The notes: generated by a model not told the origin, from the sequence alone. A stretch of DNA of 64,000 nucleotides from Arthrobacter glacialis (GCF_002909445.1 NZ_PPXC01000002.1:248001-312000); one strand, 5' to 3'; positions 43,607 to 53,629 are shown, counted from the first letter of the stretch. Numbers and translations are program-made.

Positions 43607-45016
43607 ATGAGCACTCCCCAAAAAGCGGAGACAGTGGAGATTCCACAAGCGAATAGCCGAGGACGGGTCATCGTGGCCAGCCTTATTGGCACCACTGTTG
43701 AGTTCTACGACTTTTATGTTTATGCCACAGCAGCGGTCTTGGTCTTCCCGGCCCTGTTCTTCCCCAATGCCGAGGGCTCCGTTGCCCTGCTGAGCTCCTT
43801 CGCCATCTTCGGTGTGGCGTTCATTGCCAGGCCGCTGGGATCCATTGTGTTTGGCCACTTCGGTGACAAGTTTGGCCGCAAGGGCACGCTGGTGGCGTCC
43901 CTGCTGACCATGGGCATTGCCACCTTCCTCATTGGCTGCCTGCCCACGGCTTCGGTGCCGGGTTGGACTTTCTGGGCACCGGCCCTGCTGGTGGTCATGC
44001 GATTCATGCAGGGCCTGGCCCTTGGCGGCGAGTGGAGCGGTGCAGCGCTGCTGGCCACCGAAAACGCCCCCGCGGGCAAGCGAGCCATCTACGGCACGTT
44101 CCCGCAGCTGGGCGCACCCATTGGCTTCATCCTGGCCAACGGCATCTTCTTGGCCCTGAGCCTTGGCCTGACCACTGAACAGTTCACCTCGTGGGGCTGG
44201 CGCATTCCGTTCCTGCTCAGCGCCGTCATGGTCATCATTGGCCTGTACGTCCGCCTGAAGCTGGTTGAAACCCCGGCCTTCCAGAACGTGATCGACGCCG
44301 GCGAAGTGTCCAAGCTGCCCGTTGGCCGGGTCTTCAAGACCAGCTGGCGCCCCCTGATCATTGGCACCTTCGTCATGCTCGCCACGTACGTGTTGTTCTA
44401 CCTCATGACAACCTTCACGCTTTCCTACGGCACAGCTCCCGCCACCCTTGAGGCCGCCAAGGCCAAGGCCCAGGCAGCCGGCAAGCCCATGAGCGCCGAC
44501 GCCATCGCCGCCTGGGTTCCCGGCCTGGGCTACACCCGCAACGAGTTCCTGATCATGCTCATCATTGGCGTGGTGTTCTTCGGCATCTTCACCCTGGTTT
44601 CGGGCCCGTTGGCTGAGAAGTTTGGCCGCCGCAAGACCCTGCTCTGGGTCACCGGAGGCATCCTGGTCTTCGGTCTGACCTTTGTGCCGCTGTTCGGTGC
44701 CGGCATGGTGGGCGTCATGGCCCTGTTGATCATCGGCTTCACCTTGATGGGACTCACCTTTGGCCCCATGGGTGCCCTGTTGCCTGAACTCTTCCCCACC
44801 AATGTGCGCTACACGGGATCGGCCATCAGCTACAACATGGCCAGCATCCTGGGAGCGGCCGTGGCCCCGTTCATCGCCGTTGCCTTGTGGCAGAGCGCCG
44901 ATGGCAGCCCCGTGCTGGTAGGCGTGTACCTCTCCTCCATGGCAGTGCTGACCTTGATAGCCCTGTTCATCATGAAGGAAACCCGCGACCTGGACTACAC
45001 CACCAACGTCAGCTGA
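43607..45016 (+). CDS. MFS transporter, metabolite:H+ symporter (MHS) family
   Basis: 469 residues from the ATG at 43607; an in-frame ATG at 43574 would add 11 residues but has no better ribosome site. 12 membrane segments. MHS features are ASLIGTTVEFYDFYVYATAAVLVF in TM1, GDKFGRKGTL in loop 2-3, RFMQGLALGGEWSGAALL in TM4 and a long central loop with AKAKAQAAGKPMSADA. Members such as ShiA, ProP and KgtP import organic acids or osmolytes with protons. The substrate cannot be assigned from sequence. Confidence 0.88.
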   Translation: MSTPQKAETVEIPQANSRGRVIVASLIGTTVEFYDFYVYATAAVLVFPALFFPNAEGSVALLSSFAIFGVAFIARPLGSIVFGHFGDKFGRKGTLVASLLTMGIATFLIGCLPTASVPGWTFWAPALLVVMRFMQGLALGGEWSGAALLATENAPAGKRAIYGTFPQLGAPIGFILANGIFLALSLGLTTEQFTSWGWRIPFLLSAVMVIIGLYVRLKLVETPAFQNVIDAGEVSKLPVGRVFKTSWRPLIIGTFVMLATYVLFYLMTTFTLSYGTAPATLEAAKAKAQAAGKPMSADAIAAWVPGLGYTRNEFLIMLIIGVVFFGIFTLVSGPLAEKFGRRKTLLWVTGGILVFGLTFVPLFGAGMVGVMALLIIGFTLMGLTFGPMGALLPELFPTNVRYTGSAISYNMASILGAAVAPFIAVALWQSADGSPVLVGVYLSSMAVLTLIALFIMKETRDLDYTTNVS

Positions 45017-45081
45017 CCCCTCCTCCGATTCCAACGCTCCTGCAATAGTGGGGGTGTTTTGGCAGACGCTCCTTCAGAAAA

Positions 45082-45149
45082 GGGGCACAAATGCGAAACG
45101 CTCGCTCACCAATTTCCATTGGTGAGCGAGCGTTTCGCATTTACGCCCC
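45082..45149. repeat. long intergenic palindrome with GTGAGCGAGCG arms
   Basis: A 21-bp perfect stem (45090-45110 with 45121-45141; core ACGCTCGCTCACC/GGTGAGCGAGCGT), extended by GGGGC/GCCCC beyond a 2-nt internal bulge. It lies between the convergent MHS transporter and carboxylase genes and probably ends both transcripts. The GTGAGCGAG core recurs at 45154 and at 50444-50499. Confidence 0.85.
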
Positions 45150-45173
45150 ATATGTGAGCGAGGGTTGGTCTGG

Positions 45174-46976
45174 TTAGTCCTCGATGGTGGCCAGGACTGC
45201 TCCTGCGGCGACGGTGTCACCGGCTGCTGCACTGAGCCCGGTCACGGTACCTGCCTTGTGGGCCGTGAGGGGCTGCTCCATCTTCATGGCCTCCAGCACC
45301 ACAATAAGGTCACCCTCTGCCACGACGTCCCCATCAGCGACAGCCACCTTCACGATGGTGCCCTGCATGGGGGAGGCCAGCGCGTTGCCGTTGGCGGCCG
45401 CCGGGCCAGCACTGCGGTTGCGACCGGCCTTCTTGGCCTTCTTGGCGCCACCACCGTTGGAAACGCTGCCCACAGCGAACTGTGCCGGCAACGTCACTTC
45501 AAGCCGCTTGCCACCCACCTCGACGGTGACGCTTTGGCGCGTTCCGGCGTCGTCCGCGGCACCGGAAACACCTGAGAGGTCGAAGGCGGGGATGGTGTTG
45601 TTGAACTCGGTCTCGATCCAGCGGGTGTGCGTGGTGAACGCGGCGCCGTTGGCCGGGGCGAAGGCGGGGTCAACGACCACTGCGCGGTGGAAGGGCAGCA
45701 CGGTGGGCAGGCCGCCGACCTGCATTTCCTCCAGTGCCCGGCTGGAACGCTGGAGCGCCTGTTCGCGGGTGGCCCCGGTGACAATGAGCTTGGCCAGCAT
45801 GGAGTCGAAGTTGCCGCCGATGACCTCGCCGGCGGTGATGCCGGAATCGACGCGGACACCGGGGCCCGTGGGCAGTGTCAGCGTGGTGACGGTGCCGGGG
45901 GCCGGCATGAAGCCGCGGCCCGGATCTTCGCCGTTGATGCGGAACTCGAAGGAGTGGCCGCGGACTTCGGGGTCGCCGTAGCCCAGTTCCTCGCCGCGGG
46001 CGATGCGGAACTGCTCGCGCACCAGGTCAATGCCGGTGACCTCTTCGGAGATGGTGTGCTCCACCTGGAGGCGGGTGTTGACCTCGAGGAAGGAGATGGT
46101 GCCGTCGGTGCCCACGAGGAATTCGCAGGTGCCGGCGCCAACGTAATTGGCTTCCTTCATGATGGCCTTGGACGCTTCATAAAGGCGCTTGTTCTGGTCA
46201 TCGGTAAGGAACGGTGCGGGGGCTTCCTCCACCAGTTTCTGGTTGCGGCGCTGCAGGGAGCAATCCCTGGTGGAGACGACGACGACGTTGCCCGCCGCAT
46301 CTGCCAGGCACTGGGTTTCCACGTGGCGGGGGGCGTCGAGGAAGCGCTCCACGAAGCACTCGCCGCGGCCAAAGGCTGCGACGGCTTCGCGGACTGCCGA
46401 CTCGTACAGTTCGGGGATTTCTTCACGGGTGCGGACAACTTTAATGCCGCGTCCGCCGCCGCCATAGGCTGCCTTGATGGCCAAGGGCAGGCCGAACTCT
46501 TCAGCGAAGTCCAGGACTTCCTGGGTGGAGGCCACCGGGTTCTTGGTGCCGGGCACCAGGGGTGCGCCAACCTTTTCGGCAATGTGGCGGGCCTGGACCT
46601 TGTCACCCAGCGCGGCGATGGCTGCGGGGGAGGGGCCAATCCAAATCAGGCCGGCGTCGATAACCTTCTGGGCGAAATCGGCGTTTTCGGCCAGGAAGCC
46701 GTAGCCGGGGTGGACGGAGTCGGCGCCCGACTGCTTTGCGGCGTCGAGGATCTTCTCCATGACCAGGTAGGAGTCTGCTGCGGTTGACCCGCCGAGCGCG
46801 AAGGCTTCATCGGCCATGCGCACGTGCAGTGCGTCCCGGTCCGGCTCAGCGTAGACAGCAACGGAGGTGATGCCTTCGTCGCGGGCCGCCCGGATGATGC
46901 GGACGGCAATTTCACCGCGGTTGGCGATCAGGACTTTGCTCAGCTTTTGCGCACTGGCGGACTGTGAAATGCTCAC
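45174..46976 (-). CDS. accA3: acyl-CoA carboxylase alpha chain (biotin carboxylase plus BCCP)
   Basis: 600 residues from the GTG at 46976 with AAGGAG upstream. The N-terminal ATP-grasp biotin carboxylase ([68 protein letters not shown]) is joined by a linker to a C-terminal biotinyl domain with [12 protein letters not shown]. It loads CO2 on biotin for acetyl- or propionyl-CoA carboxylation. The epsilon and beta subunits at 62332 and 62535 are likely partners although 16 kb away. The symbol follows the mycobacterial shared alpha chain and is provisional. Confidence 0.93.
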   Translation of the reverse strand: MSISQSASAQKLSKVLIANRGEIAVRIIRAARDEGITSVAVYAEPDRDALHVRMADEAFALGGSTAADSYLVMEKILDAAKQSGADSVHPGYGFLAENADFAQKVIDAGLIWIGPSPAAIAALGDKVQARHIAEKVGAPLVPGTKNPVASTQEVLDFAEEFGLPLAIKAAYGGGGRGIKVVRTREEIPELYESAVREAVAAFGRGECFVERFLDAPRHVETQCLADAAGNVVVVSTRDCSLQRRNQKLVEEAPAPFLTDDQNKRLYEASKAIMKEANYVGAGTCEFLVGTDGTISFLEVNTRLQVEHTISEEVTGIDLVREQFRIARGEELGYGDPEVRGHSFEFRINGEDPGRGFMPAPGTVTTLTLPTGPGVRVDSGITAGEVIGGNFDSMLAKLIVTGATREQALQRSSRALEEMQVGGLPTVLPFHRAVVVDPAFAPANGAAFTTHTRWIETEFNNTIPAFDLSGVSGAADDAGTRQSVTVEVGGKRLEVTLPAQFAVGSVSNGGGAKKAKKAGRNRSAGPAAANGNALASPMQGTIVKVAVADGDVVAEGDLIVVLEAMKMEQPLTAHKAGTVTGLSAAAGDTVAAGAVLATIED

Positions 46977-47110
46977 ACGAGACTCCTTCTATTCTTCACA
47001 GAGCCTAGCGTGACTATGTGGAATTTCCTCACACATCATGCCTATTATGCGTGTGCGTGACGGTTCTTTTGTGGAGAACCTACAAAATGGTCTTAGTTAG
47101 TCCCCGGCCA

Positions 47111-47458
47111 TTAGTCCCCGGCAATGAGGCGCAGTGTGGCGATGTGGTGTTCCCATGCCTGATGCCCGACGGCGGTCAGCTTCACCGAGGTGCGGGGAAA
47201 CTTGCCCACAAAGGCCTTCTTGACCTCAATGAAGCCAGACTTTTCAAGCGTGGAGAGCTGCTTGCTGAGCACGGAGTCGCTTACCTGGATGGTGTTGCGC
47301 AGGTCCTTGAAATCCATGGTTTCGGTCCTGGCCAGGGCCGCGGCAATGGAAAACCTGACGGGCTGGTGCAGCACTTCACTGAGTTCGTGGCGGGGGTGCT
47401 GGGTTCCCTGCTGTTCCTGCGGGGCTGGGCTCTCTGCTTGGGCTGGCTGCTTACTCAT
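47111..47458 (-). CDS. small winged-helix transcriptional regulator
   Basis: 115 residues, starting in an ATGA overlap with the membrane protein gene before it. After a Gln/Pro-rich N-terminus, a winged helix spans 28-110: EVLHQPVRFSIAAALARTETMDFKDL, then a recognition region around QVSDSVLSKQLSTLEKSGFIEVKK and FVGKFPRTSVKLTAVG. This is the compact MarR/ArsR-like DUF24-free type often paired with a membrane protein. It probably senses or represses its own operon. No operator was identified. Confidence 0.82.
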   Translation of the reverse strand: MSKQPAQAESPAPQEQQGTQHPRHELSEVLHQPVRFSIAAALARTETMDFKDLRNTIQVSDSVLSKQLSTLEKSGFIEVKKAFVGKFPRTSVKLTAVGHQAWEHHIATLRLIAGD

Positions 47459-47904
47459 GCGCGCAACTCGCGGAATGCTGCGGCGACGCCGGTTGCCGCG
47501 AGGATGACTGCGGCACTGATGTAGTAGGCCAGGCTGCCGTTGGGAAACGCCAGGGCTCCCGTGGCGATGGCGGCTACGTAGAGCGCGAAGTACGCGATGA
47601 GCGATGTGGCGAATCGCTTGGAGAAGCCGGCCTTGGTGGTGCGCAGCATAAACGTCCAGGTGAAGGCTGTGATCATGGCCCAGACGCCCACGCTCATGGC
47701 CAGCAGCGGGGCCCCGTAGTCGGTGTGGGCAACAATGTGAAAGCCGATCATCATCATGGAGCCGATGATGGCCAGCGAGTTGAACACCATGGCGGTTGGC
47801 CAGCCGGCGGCACTGGTGGCCGTGCTGCCGATGCCTTCGGCCCGGGCGAGGAGCTCGCGGGCTTCTGCGGCCGAGGGGGAGCTGTTCTGCCGAGTCATGG
47901 ACAT
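47455..47904 (-). CDS. four-TM membrane protein paired with winged-helix regulator
   Basis: 149 residues from the ATG at 47904 (GAAAGG upstream). A Ser/Ala-rich cytoplasmic start is followed by four hydrophobic helices (about 35-57, 66-88, 96-118, 123-143). I recognise no characterised family. Proteins like this are commonly co-transcribed with small winged-helix regulators in actinobacteria, as here (ATGA overlap with the gene at 47111), so the pair may form a simple membrane-stress or ligand-responsive unit. Confidence 0.68.
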   Translation of the reverse strand: MSMTRQNSSPSAAEARELLARAEGIGSTATSAAGWPTAMVFNSLAIIGSMMMIGFHIVAHTDYGAPLLAMSVGVWAMITAFTWTFMLRTTKAGFSKRFATSLIAYFALYVAAIATGALAFPNGSLAYYISAAVILAATGVAAAFRELRA

Positions 47905-47997
47905 GCCTTTCGCTGACGTTGTGTTGCCTGATGACACAACTATATGAAAGTACTTTCCATTCCGTCAAGTAGTTTCTGTGGCGTCCCTGAAATTATG

Positions 47998-48061
47998 CGT
48001 GAAACCCGCTGTGGGTTCTGCGCATAAATGCGTATGCGCAGAACTCACGGTGGGTTCCACG
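47998..48061. repeat. imperfect intergenic palindrome
   Basis: GTTCTGCGCATA-aatgcg-TATGCGCAGAAC is a perfect 12-bp stem, extended outward with one mismatch (GTGGG/CTCAC) and then CGTGxAACCC/GGGTTCCACG. It lies between the maf stop and the start of the membrane protein gene (both minus strand) and is probably the maf terminator or a repeat element. Confidence 0.7.
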
Positions 48062-48084
48062 CCTACGTTCATGATTTTGGCCGC

Positions 48085-48699
48085 TCAGGCCCACAGCTCC
48101 GTGATGGAAACGCCCGTTTTGGCCAGCAGCCGCCGCAGCGTGGAAATGGACAGCCCAACCACCGTATGTGGGTCACCATCCACGCCGCTGATGAACGCCC
48201 CGGCCAGACCGTCAATCGTGAATCCGCCCGCCACCTGCAGGGGTTCGCCCGTGGCAACATAGGCGAGAATTTCGGCGTCGGACACGTCCTCAAAGTGGAC
48301 CACGGCGCTGTTGATCTCGCCGTGCGCAACTGATTCCCGGCCGGCAGCGTTGATGAGCCAGTGGCCGGTGTGGAGCACGCCCGACTTGCCGCGCATGAGC
48401 TGCCAGCGTTCAAGGGCGACGGCGGCCTCCCAGGGTTTGCCGTACGGCTCGCCGTCGAACTCAAAGACCGAATCGCAGCCCACCACGAGTCCGTCGGACA
48501 TGCCAGCGGCCACGGCCTCGGCCTTGGCACGGGCCAGGAGCAGCGCTGTTTCGGCGGGGGTCAACGGGCCGGCGGCGGCACTGACGGCGTCCTCATCCAC
48601 GTCCGAGACAAGAATGCTGTGCACAATTCCGGCGTCGGAGAGCAGTTTGGTGCGGGCGGGGGACTTGGAGGCCAGAACAAGGCGTGCGGGTGTGGTCAT
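48085..48699 (-). CDS. maf: Maf family nucleoside triphosphate pyrophosphatase
   Basis: 204 residues. The N-terminus LVLASKSPARTKLL carries the nucleotide-binding S-x-S-x-x-R motif. VVGCDSVFEFDGEPYGKP and QVAGGFTIDGLAGAFI provide the metal and substrate contacts, and VVGLSISTLRRLL ends the fold. Maf proteins hydrolyse non-canonical or pyrimidine NTPs to NMP and PPi and are linked to septation control. Length is typical. It stands alone, downstream of the DUF779 gene on the same strand. Confidence 0.93.
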   Translation of the reverse strand: MTTPARLVLASKSPARTKLLSDAGIVHSILVSDVDEDAVSAAAGPLTPAETALLLARAKAEAVAAGMSDGLVVGCDSVFEFDGEPYGKPWEAAVALERWQLMRGKSGVLHTGHWLINAAGRESVAHGEINSAVVHFEDVSDAEILAYVATGEPLQVAGGFTIDGLAGAFISGVDGDPHTVVGLSISTLRRLLAKTGVSITELWA

Positions 48700-48791
48700 G
48701 ATTCAAGCTTAGGCTCGGTTGTTGCGCGGAACGTTTGAAAGAGCGCCTGGCACTGATTTTGGCGGTTCAACAGCTGTGCCACAGATCGGAG

Positions 48792-49202
48792 TTACTGCTG
48801 GGAGGCGGGCACGAAGCCGTCCACCAGCCGGGAGCGGATCAGGAAACGTTTGCCCTCCGGCACCTCGACGGAGAAACCGCTGCCCCGGCCGGCCACCACA
48901 TCCACCGTCAAGTGGGTGTGCGACCAATAGTTGAACTGTTCCTTCGACATCCAAAACTCCACGGGCCCGCACCCGGGGAGCTCAAAGAGGCCCAGCAGGA
49001 TGTCAGCTTCTGCCGTGATGAACTCGCCCGCCGGGTAGCACATGGGGGAAGAGCCGTCACAGCAGCCGCCGGACTGGTGGAACATGAGCGGGCCGTGGAT
49101 GCCCCACAGTTTTTGCAGCAGTTCCACGGCCGTGCCGCTCAGGGCAACCCGGGACTGTGTTTCGCCCGGGATGGTGATGGCGGCATCCAAAACTTGGCTC
49201 AT
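48792..49202 (-). CDS. DUF779 protein of the alcohol/aldehyde oxidation operon
   Basis: 136 residues with a Cys-rich centre, FHQSGGCCDGSSPMCYP (about residues 41-57), and FWMSKEQFNYWSHTHLTVDVV. This is the DUF779 family, repeatedly found beside aldehyde and alcohol dehydrogenases, as here. The Cys/His content suggests metal or redox chemistry, but no activity is established that I know of. It is the third gene of the operon aldehyde dehydrogenase - adhP - DUF779. Confidence 0.9.
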   Translation of the reverse strand: MSQVLDAAITIPGETQSRVALSGTAVELLQKLWGIHGPLMFHQSGGCCDGSSPMCYPAGEFITAEADILLGLFELPGCGPVEFWMSKEQFNYWSHTHLTVDVVAGRGSGFSVEVPEGKRFLIRSRLVDGFVPASQQ

Positions 49203-49256
49203 GGTGTGGCTCGATTCGGCAATTGCATTCGACGGGCAAACTGGGACAAATGGGTG

Positions 49257-49285
49257 CGCCGGGCACCTGCGGAAGGTGCCCGGCG
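49257..49285. repeat. intercistronic hairpin, copy A
   Basis: CGCCGGGCACCT (49257-49268) pairs perfectly with AGGTGCCCGGCG (49274-49285), between adhP and the DUF779 gene. The same 12-bp stem recurs at 50377-50405. Confidence 0.8.
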
Positions 49286-49321
49286 TCGTGCTTGGTAAGG
49301 CCCTAAGGTGAGGGAGCGTGC

Positions 49322-50341
49322 CTAGTAGGCGATGACCACTCGACCGTCAATCGCACCGGCCTTCATCTCCTCCAGCACCTCGTTGATTTCGCCTAAGCTG
49401 CGGGTGGAGACGGTGGGGTGGATCAGGCCGCGGGCGTAGAAGTCGATGGCCTCGGTCATGTCCTGGCGGGTGCCCACGATGGAGCCGCGGATGGTCAGGC
49501 CCTTGAGTACCACTTCAAAGATGGGCGCCGGGAAATCGCCCGGCGGCAGACCGTTGAACACGATGGTGCCGCCGCGGCGGGTCATGCCGATGGCCTGGCC
49601 AAACGCTGCCGGGTGGACCGCCGTGACCAGCACGCCGTGGACGCCGCCGGTTTGGCGCTGGATGGCCTCCACCGGGTCCTCATCCCGGGCGTTGACGGTG
49701 ATTTCGGCGCCGTGCTTGCGGGCCAAGGCCAGCTTGTCCTCGGCAATATCCACGGCTGCAACACGCAGGCCCATGGCCACGGCGTACTGGACAGCAATGT
49801 GCCCCAGCCCGCCAATGCCGGAGATGACAACCCACTGGCCCGGGCGGGCCTCAGTCATCTTCAAGCCCTTATAGACAGTGACGCCGGCACACAGTACTGG
49901 CGCAATCTCCACGGGGTCGGCGCCCTCGGGGATGCGCGGGGCGAACTCGGCATCGACCAGCATGTACTCGCCAAAGGAGCCGTCCACGCTGTAACCTCCG
50001 TTTTGCTGGGACTCGCACAGAGTTTCCCAGCCGGTGCGGCAGAATTCACAGTCGCCGCACGCGCTCCACAGCCAGGCGTTGCCCACACGGTCGCCAACCG
50101 CCAAGGAGGTGACGCCGTCGCCCAAGGCAACCACTTCACCCACGCCTTCATGGCCGGGCACGAACGGCGGGCTGGGCTTGACGGGCCAGTCACCTTCGGC
50201 AGCGTGCAGATCCGTGTGGCAGACGCCGCTGGCGATCAACTTCACTAGAGCTTGGCCCGGCCCGGGGGTGGGCAGCGGGTATTCCTCAATTCTGAGGGGT
50301 GCGCCGAATTCCTTGACAACTGCTGCATGCATCGTGGTCAT
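49322..50341 (-). CDS. adhP: zinc-dependent alcohol dehydrogenase, AdhP type
   Basis: 339 residues from the ATG at 50341 (TTGGAG upstream). Catalytic zinc ligands lie in SGVCHTDLHAAEGDW and PGHEGVGEV; the structural zinc in CGDCEFCRTGWETLC. The nucleotide fold reads ISGIGGLGHIAVQYA with DIAEDK, favouring NAD. It oxidises ethanol and similar primary alcohols. It lies between the aldehyde dehydrogenase and DUF779 genes, so alcohol to aldehyde to acid is covered by one operon. Both flanking intergenic gaps carry related hairpins. Confidence 0.94.
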   Translation of the reverse strand: MTTMHAAVVKEFGAPLRIEEYPLPTPGPGQALVKLIASGVCHTDLHAAEGDWPVKPSPPFVPGHEGVGEVVALGDGVTSLAVGDRVGNAWLWSACGDCEFCRTGWETLCESQQNGGYSVDGSFGEYMLVDAEFAPRIPEGADPVEIAPVLCAGVTVYKGLKMTEARPGQWVVISGIGGLGHIAVQYAVAMGLRVAAVDIAEDKLALARKHGAEITVNARDEDPVEAIQRQTGGVHGVLVTAVHPAAFGQAIGMTRRGGTIVFNGLPPGDFPAPIFEVVLKGLTIRGSIVGTRQDMTEAIDFYARGLIHPTVSTRSLGEINEVLEEMKAGAIDGRVVIAY

Positions 50342-50376
50342 GTGGTTCTCCAATGAACGTGGTGATGACGGGCGTG

Positions 50377-50405
50377 CGCCGGGCACCTGGGGCAGGTGCC
50401 CGGCG
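50377..50405. repeat. intercistronic hairpin, copy B
   Basis: CGCCGGGCACCT (50377-50388) with AGGTGCCCGGCG (50394-50405), the same stem as at 49257. It lies between the aldehyde dehydrogenase and adhP genes and may set relative mRNA levels in the operon. Confidence 0.8.
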
Positions 50406-50443
50406 TCGAGCGTGGAAAAGGTGCAGGAGCGTTCCCGAAAAAC

Positions 50444-50499
50444 GCCCCGTTAGTGAGCGAGCGTCGGTGAAAACAGCCCCGTTAGTGAGCGAGCGTCGG
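50444..50499. repeat. direct repeat with GTGAGCGAGCGT core
   Basis: A 24-bp unit containing GTTAGTGAGCGAGCGTCGG occurs at 50444-50467 and 50476-50499, just after the aldehyde dehydrogenase stop. The GTGAGCGAGCGT core is shared with the palindrome at 45082-45149. Confidence 0.8.
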
Positions 50500-50508
50500 G
50501 AGGGGGTT

Positions 50509-52032
<1,524 letters not shown>

Positions 52033-52520
52033 TGTCTAAACTCCTCTGCGTGGGGGACGTCGATGTCCTTGCCCAGAACAGTACGGGGAGTCACGTTGCA
52101 AGCACGTTGCAAGGTCCGGGGCCCACTAGTCTGGGATGCTTCTATAACTGTCAAGGGTTGACCGGGTCATGCCATAGGGGACTAGCCCGGTAGCCGGCTA
52201 CTGATCCCGGGAGTTTAAAGAAGAAGTGGCCAACCAATCAAGGCGGTTAGCCACCTCCCAGAAAAGAGAATACACACACGCACTGACACGCAACATATAC
52301 CCACCGTTCGCGGCCACCACCAGGCAACCCCAGTGAAAGGTTCCCTGACCGCGTGACACCACCAACTCACCCGGCCCGGCACCCGGACAACCAAATATCT
52401 CCTCACAAGAACCACCGCGGCCTAGAGGCACACACAAAAATTTGCACCAGATCCCCAGCAACGTCTTAAGCGCCGCGTGTCCGGCCAGCAGCGATCACTA
52501 AGGCAGATGACTACGATGAC
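52033..52520. other. gene-free interval upstream of the aldehyde dehydrogenase
   Basis: The left part must carry the promoter of the leftward aldehyde dehydrogenase operon. ACCGGG..CCCGGT (about 52159-52191) and GTGGCCAACC/GGTTAGCCAC (52226-52254, one mismatch) are hairpins. The base composition from about 52240 onward is less GC-rich than the neighbours. No gene is supported; this may be the promoter side of the hairpin-array transcript that follows. Confidence 0.4.
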
Positions 52521-52736
52521 GTGCCGCTAAACCAATGCGAGCCACAAGGTAGATCCCGAGCCAACCGCAAAAGGCGACCAAACTCAACCGTCCGAAGACG
52601 ACTTGACGAGATTTCGGAGAGTGGCTATATTTTTTCTCGTAAGAAAAAGAGAACGGAAGTTCCCCCGCCCAAAGTAGTTGAAGTTGCTTGTCTAGGGGGA
52701 AGCGCCGTTGCAGCAAATCTGGCCGTCAAGCAGTAG
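52521..52736 (+). CDS. possible small basic protein, 3' end in the hairpin array
   Basis: 71 codons from the GTG at 52521. The product is Arg/Lys-rich (RRRLDEISESGYIFSRKKKR) and ends GGSAVAANLAVKQ. Codon use is more AT-rich than in neighbouring genes and no good ribosome site is visible. The stop codon lies inside the first A hairpin of the array (CCGTCAAGCAGTAGGAGACGG split across 52723-52743), so the hairpin repeats resemble copies of this ORF's tail. It may be a real leader or small protein gene, or chance. Confidence 0.25.
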   Translation: MPLNQCEPQGRSRANRKRRPNSTVRRRLDEISESGYIFSRKKKRTEVPPPKVVEVACLGGSAVAANLAVKQ

Positions 52737-53228
52737 GAGACGGACACAAGCAACACCAGCAGTATGTGGTTGTCGACAGCTTGAGATGACCACAGCAGTA
52801 CCAGCAGTACCGGACCGTCAAACAGTAGGAGACGGACACAGCAACACCAGCAGTATGTGGTTGTCGACAGCTTGAGATGACCACAGCAGGACCCGGAAAG
52901 CGTGGTCGTCGGACAGCTTGAGACGACCACAGCAGGACCAGCAGTACCGGACCGTCAAGCAGTAGGAGACGGACACAGCAACACCAGCAGTATGTGGTTG
53001 TCGACAGCTTGAGAAGACCACAGCAACACAAGTAATGGCAATACCAGCATTATGAGAAGTGCCCGTAGTACCGGACCGTCAAGCAGTAGGAGACGGACAC
53101 AGCAACACCAGCAGTACGTGGTTGTCGACAGCTTGAGACGACCACAGCAGTACCGGACCGTCAGGCAGTGGGAGACGGACACAGCAACACCAGCAGTATG
53201 TGGTTGTCGACAGCTTGAGACGACCACA
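52723..53228 (+). repeat. array of alternating A and B hairpin repeats
   Basis: Five A units (starting 52723, 52815, 52952, 53076, 53158) have stem CCGTC/GACGG around AAGCAGTAGGA. Six B units (52765, 52856, 52902, 52993, 53117, 53199) have stem TGTGGTTGTC/GACGACCACA around GACAGCTTGA. Between them are linkers based on CAGCARYACCAGCAGTA. The order is A B A B B A B A B A B; one B neighbourhood (53022-53070) is degenerate. B stems vary but mostly keep pairing if read as plus-strand RNA (G-U pairs in B1 and B2, full C-G pairing in B3). A strong terminator follows on the plus strand. I recognise no described element. Confidence 0.8.
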
Positions 53229-53242
53229 GTAACGCACCTTAT

Positions 53243-53299
53243 GGGGCGGGCAAAGCAAGTGCATCGGTATGCATTCCTTGCCCGCCCCGCACCTTTTTT
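53243..53299 (+). terminator. intrinsic terminator after the hairpin array
   Basis: GGGGCGGGCAA (53243-53253) pairs with TTGCCCGCCCC (53278-53288), with an inner GTGCAT/ATGCAT stem, followed by GCACCTTTTTT. The orientation implies a plus-strand transcript coming through the array; no T-run exists on the other strand. Confidence 0.85.
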
Positions 53300-53332
53300 G
53301 CTATGGGTTGCGTCGCTACTCGGTCGGCATTC

Positions 53333-53425
53333 TCAACAGGGGTGGGTAGGAACTGAACCCCCAATTATGGGCGTTGCCAAAGCCGCTACCTGGCGATTGA
53401 ACAGGTCCAGAGCAACGATGCTCAT
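53333..53425 (-). CDS. possible 30-residue peptide with strong ribosome site
   Basis: The ATG at 53425 is preceded by TTGGAGGAGAC, one of the best ribosome sites in the region. The peptide begins MSIVALDLFNRQVAALATP and ends GSVPTHPC. There is a short hydrophobic stretch but no signal-peptide or known RiPP motif I can name. It opposes the direction of the array transcript. It could be a leader peptide, a small secreted peptide or a chance ORF. Confidence 0.35.
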   Translation of the reverse strand: MSIVALDLFNRQVAALATPIIGGSVPTHPC

Positions 53426-53629
53426 GTCTCCTCCAATATCGACGGTTACTGTCAGTCATGTGACGCATCGAAAGGGTTACCGCTTGGCAGGTCTGTAATG
53501 AGCCACGCCAGTGTTCATGGCGGGCAGGCTTCTTATCAAGCCAGGGCAGTAGACAGAACCGATGCTGAACTTGGCCCGGGCGGACATATCCAAGACAGCG
53601 CACTCACCCCAAGCGGAGGAGGCAATTCC

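Larger units (their letters stand above)
53229..53629. other. interval after the hairpin array
   Basis: It contains the terminator and the possible 30-residue ORF on the minus strand. An open frame from 53498 runs into the small membrane protein, but its upstream part has no supporting features. GGTAGGAACTGAACC near 53345 recalls a tRNA T-arm, but no cloverleaf can be drawn. Confidence 0.4.

Noticed and set aside
52723-53228. CRISPR array
   Set aside because: There are two alternating, hairpin-forming repeat classes and no unique spacers of even length, and no cas gene is in the window.
52625-53264. Several Cys-rich open frames on the minus strand across the hairpin array
   Set aside because: They arise from reading the repeat units in different frames; the same peptide recurs because the DNA does, and the only terminator has the opposite orientation.
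53338-53380. Possible tRNA (GGTAGGAACTGAACC resembles a T-arm and acceptor end)
   Set aside because: No acceptor, D or anticodon stems of proper length can be paired; a small ORF with a strong ribosome site explains the segment as well.
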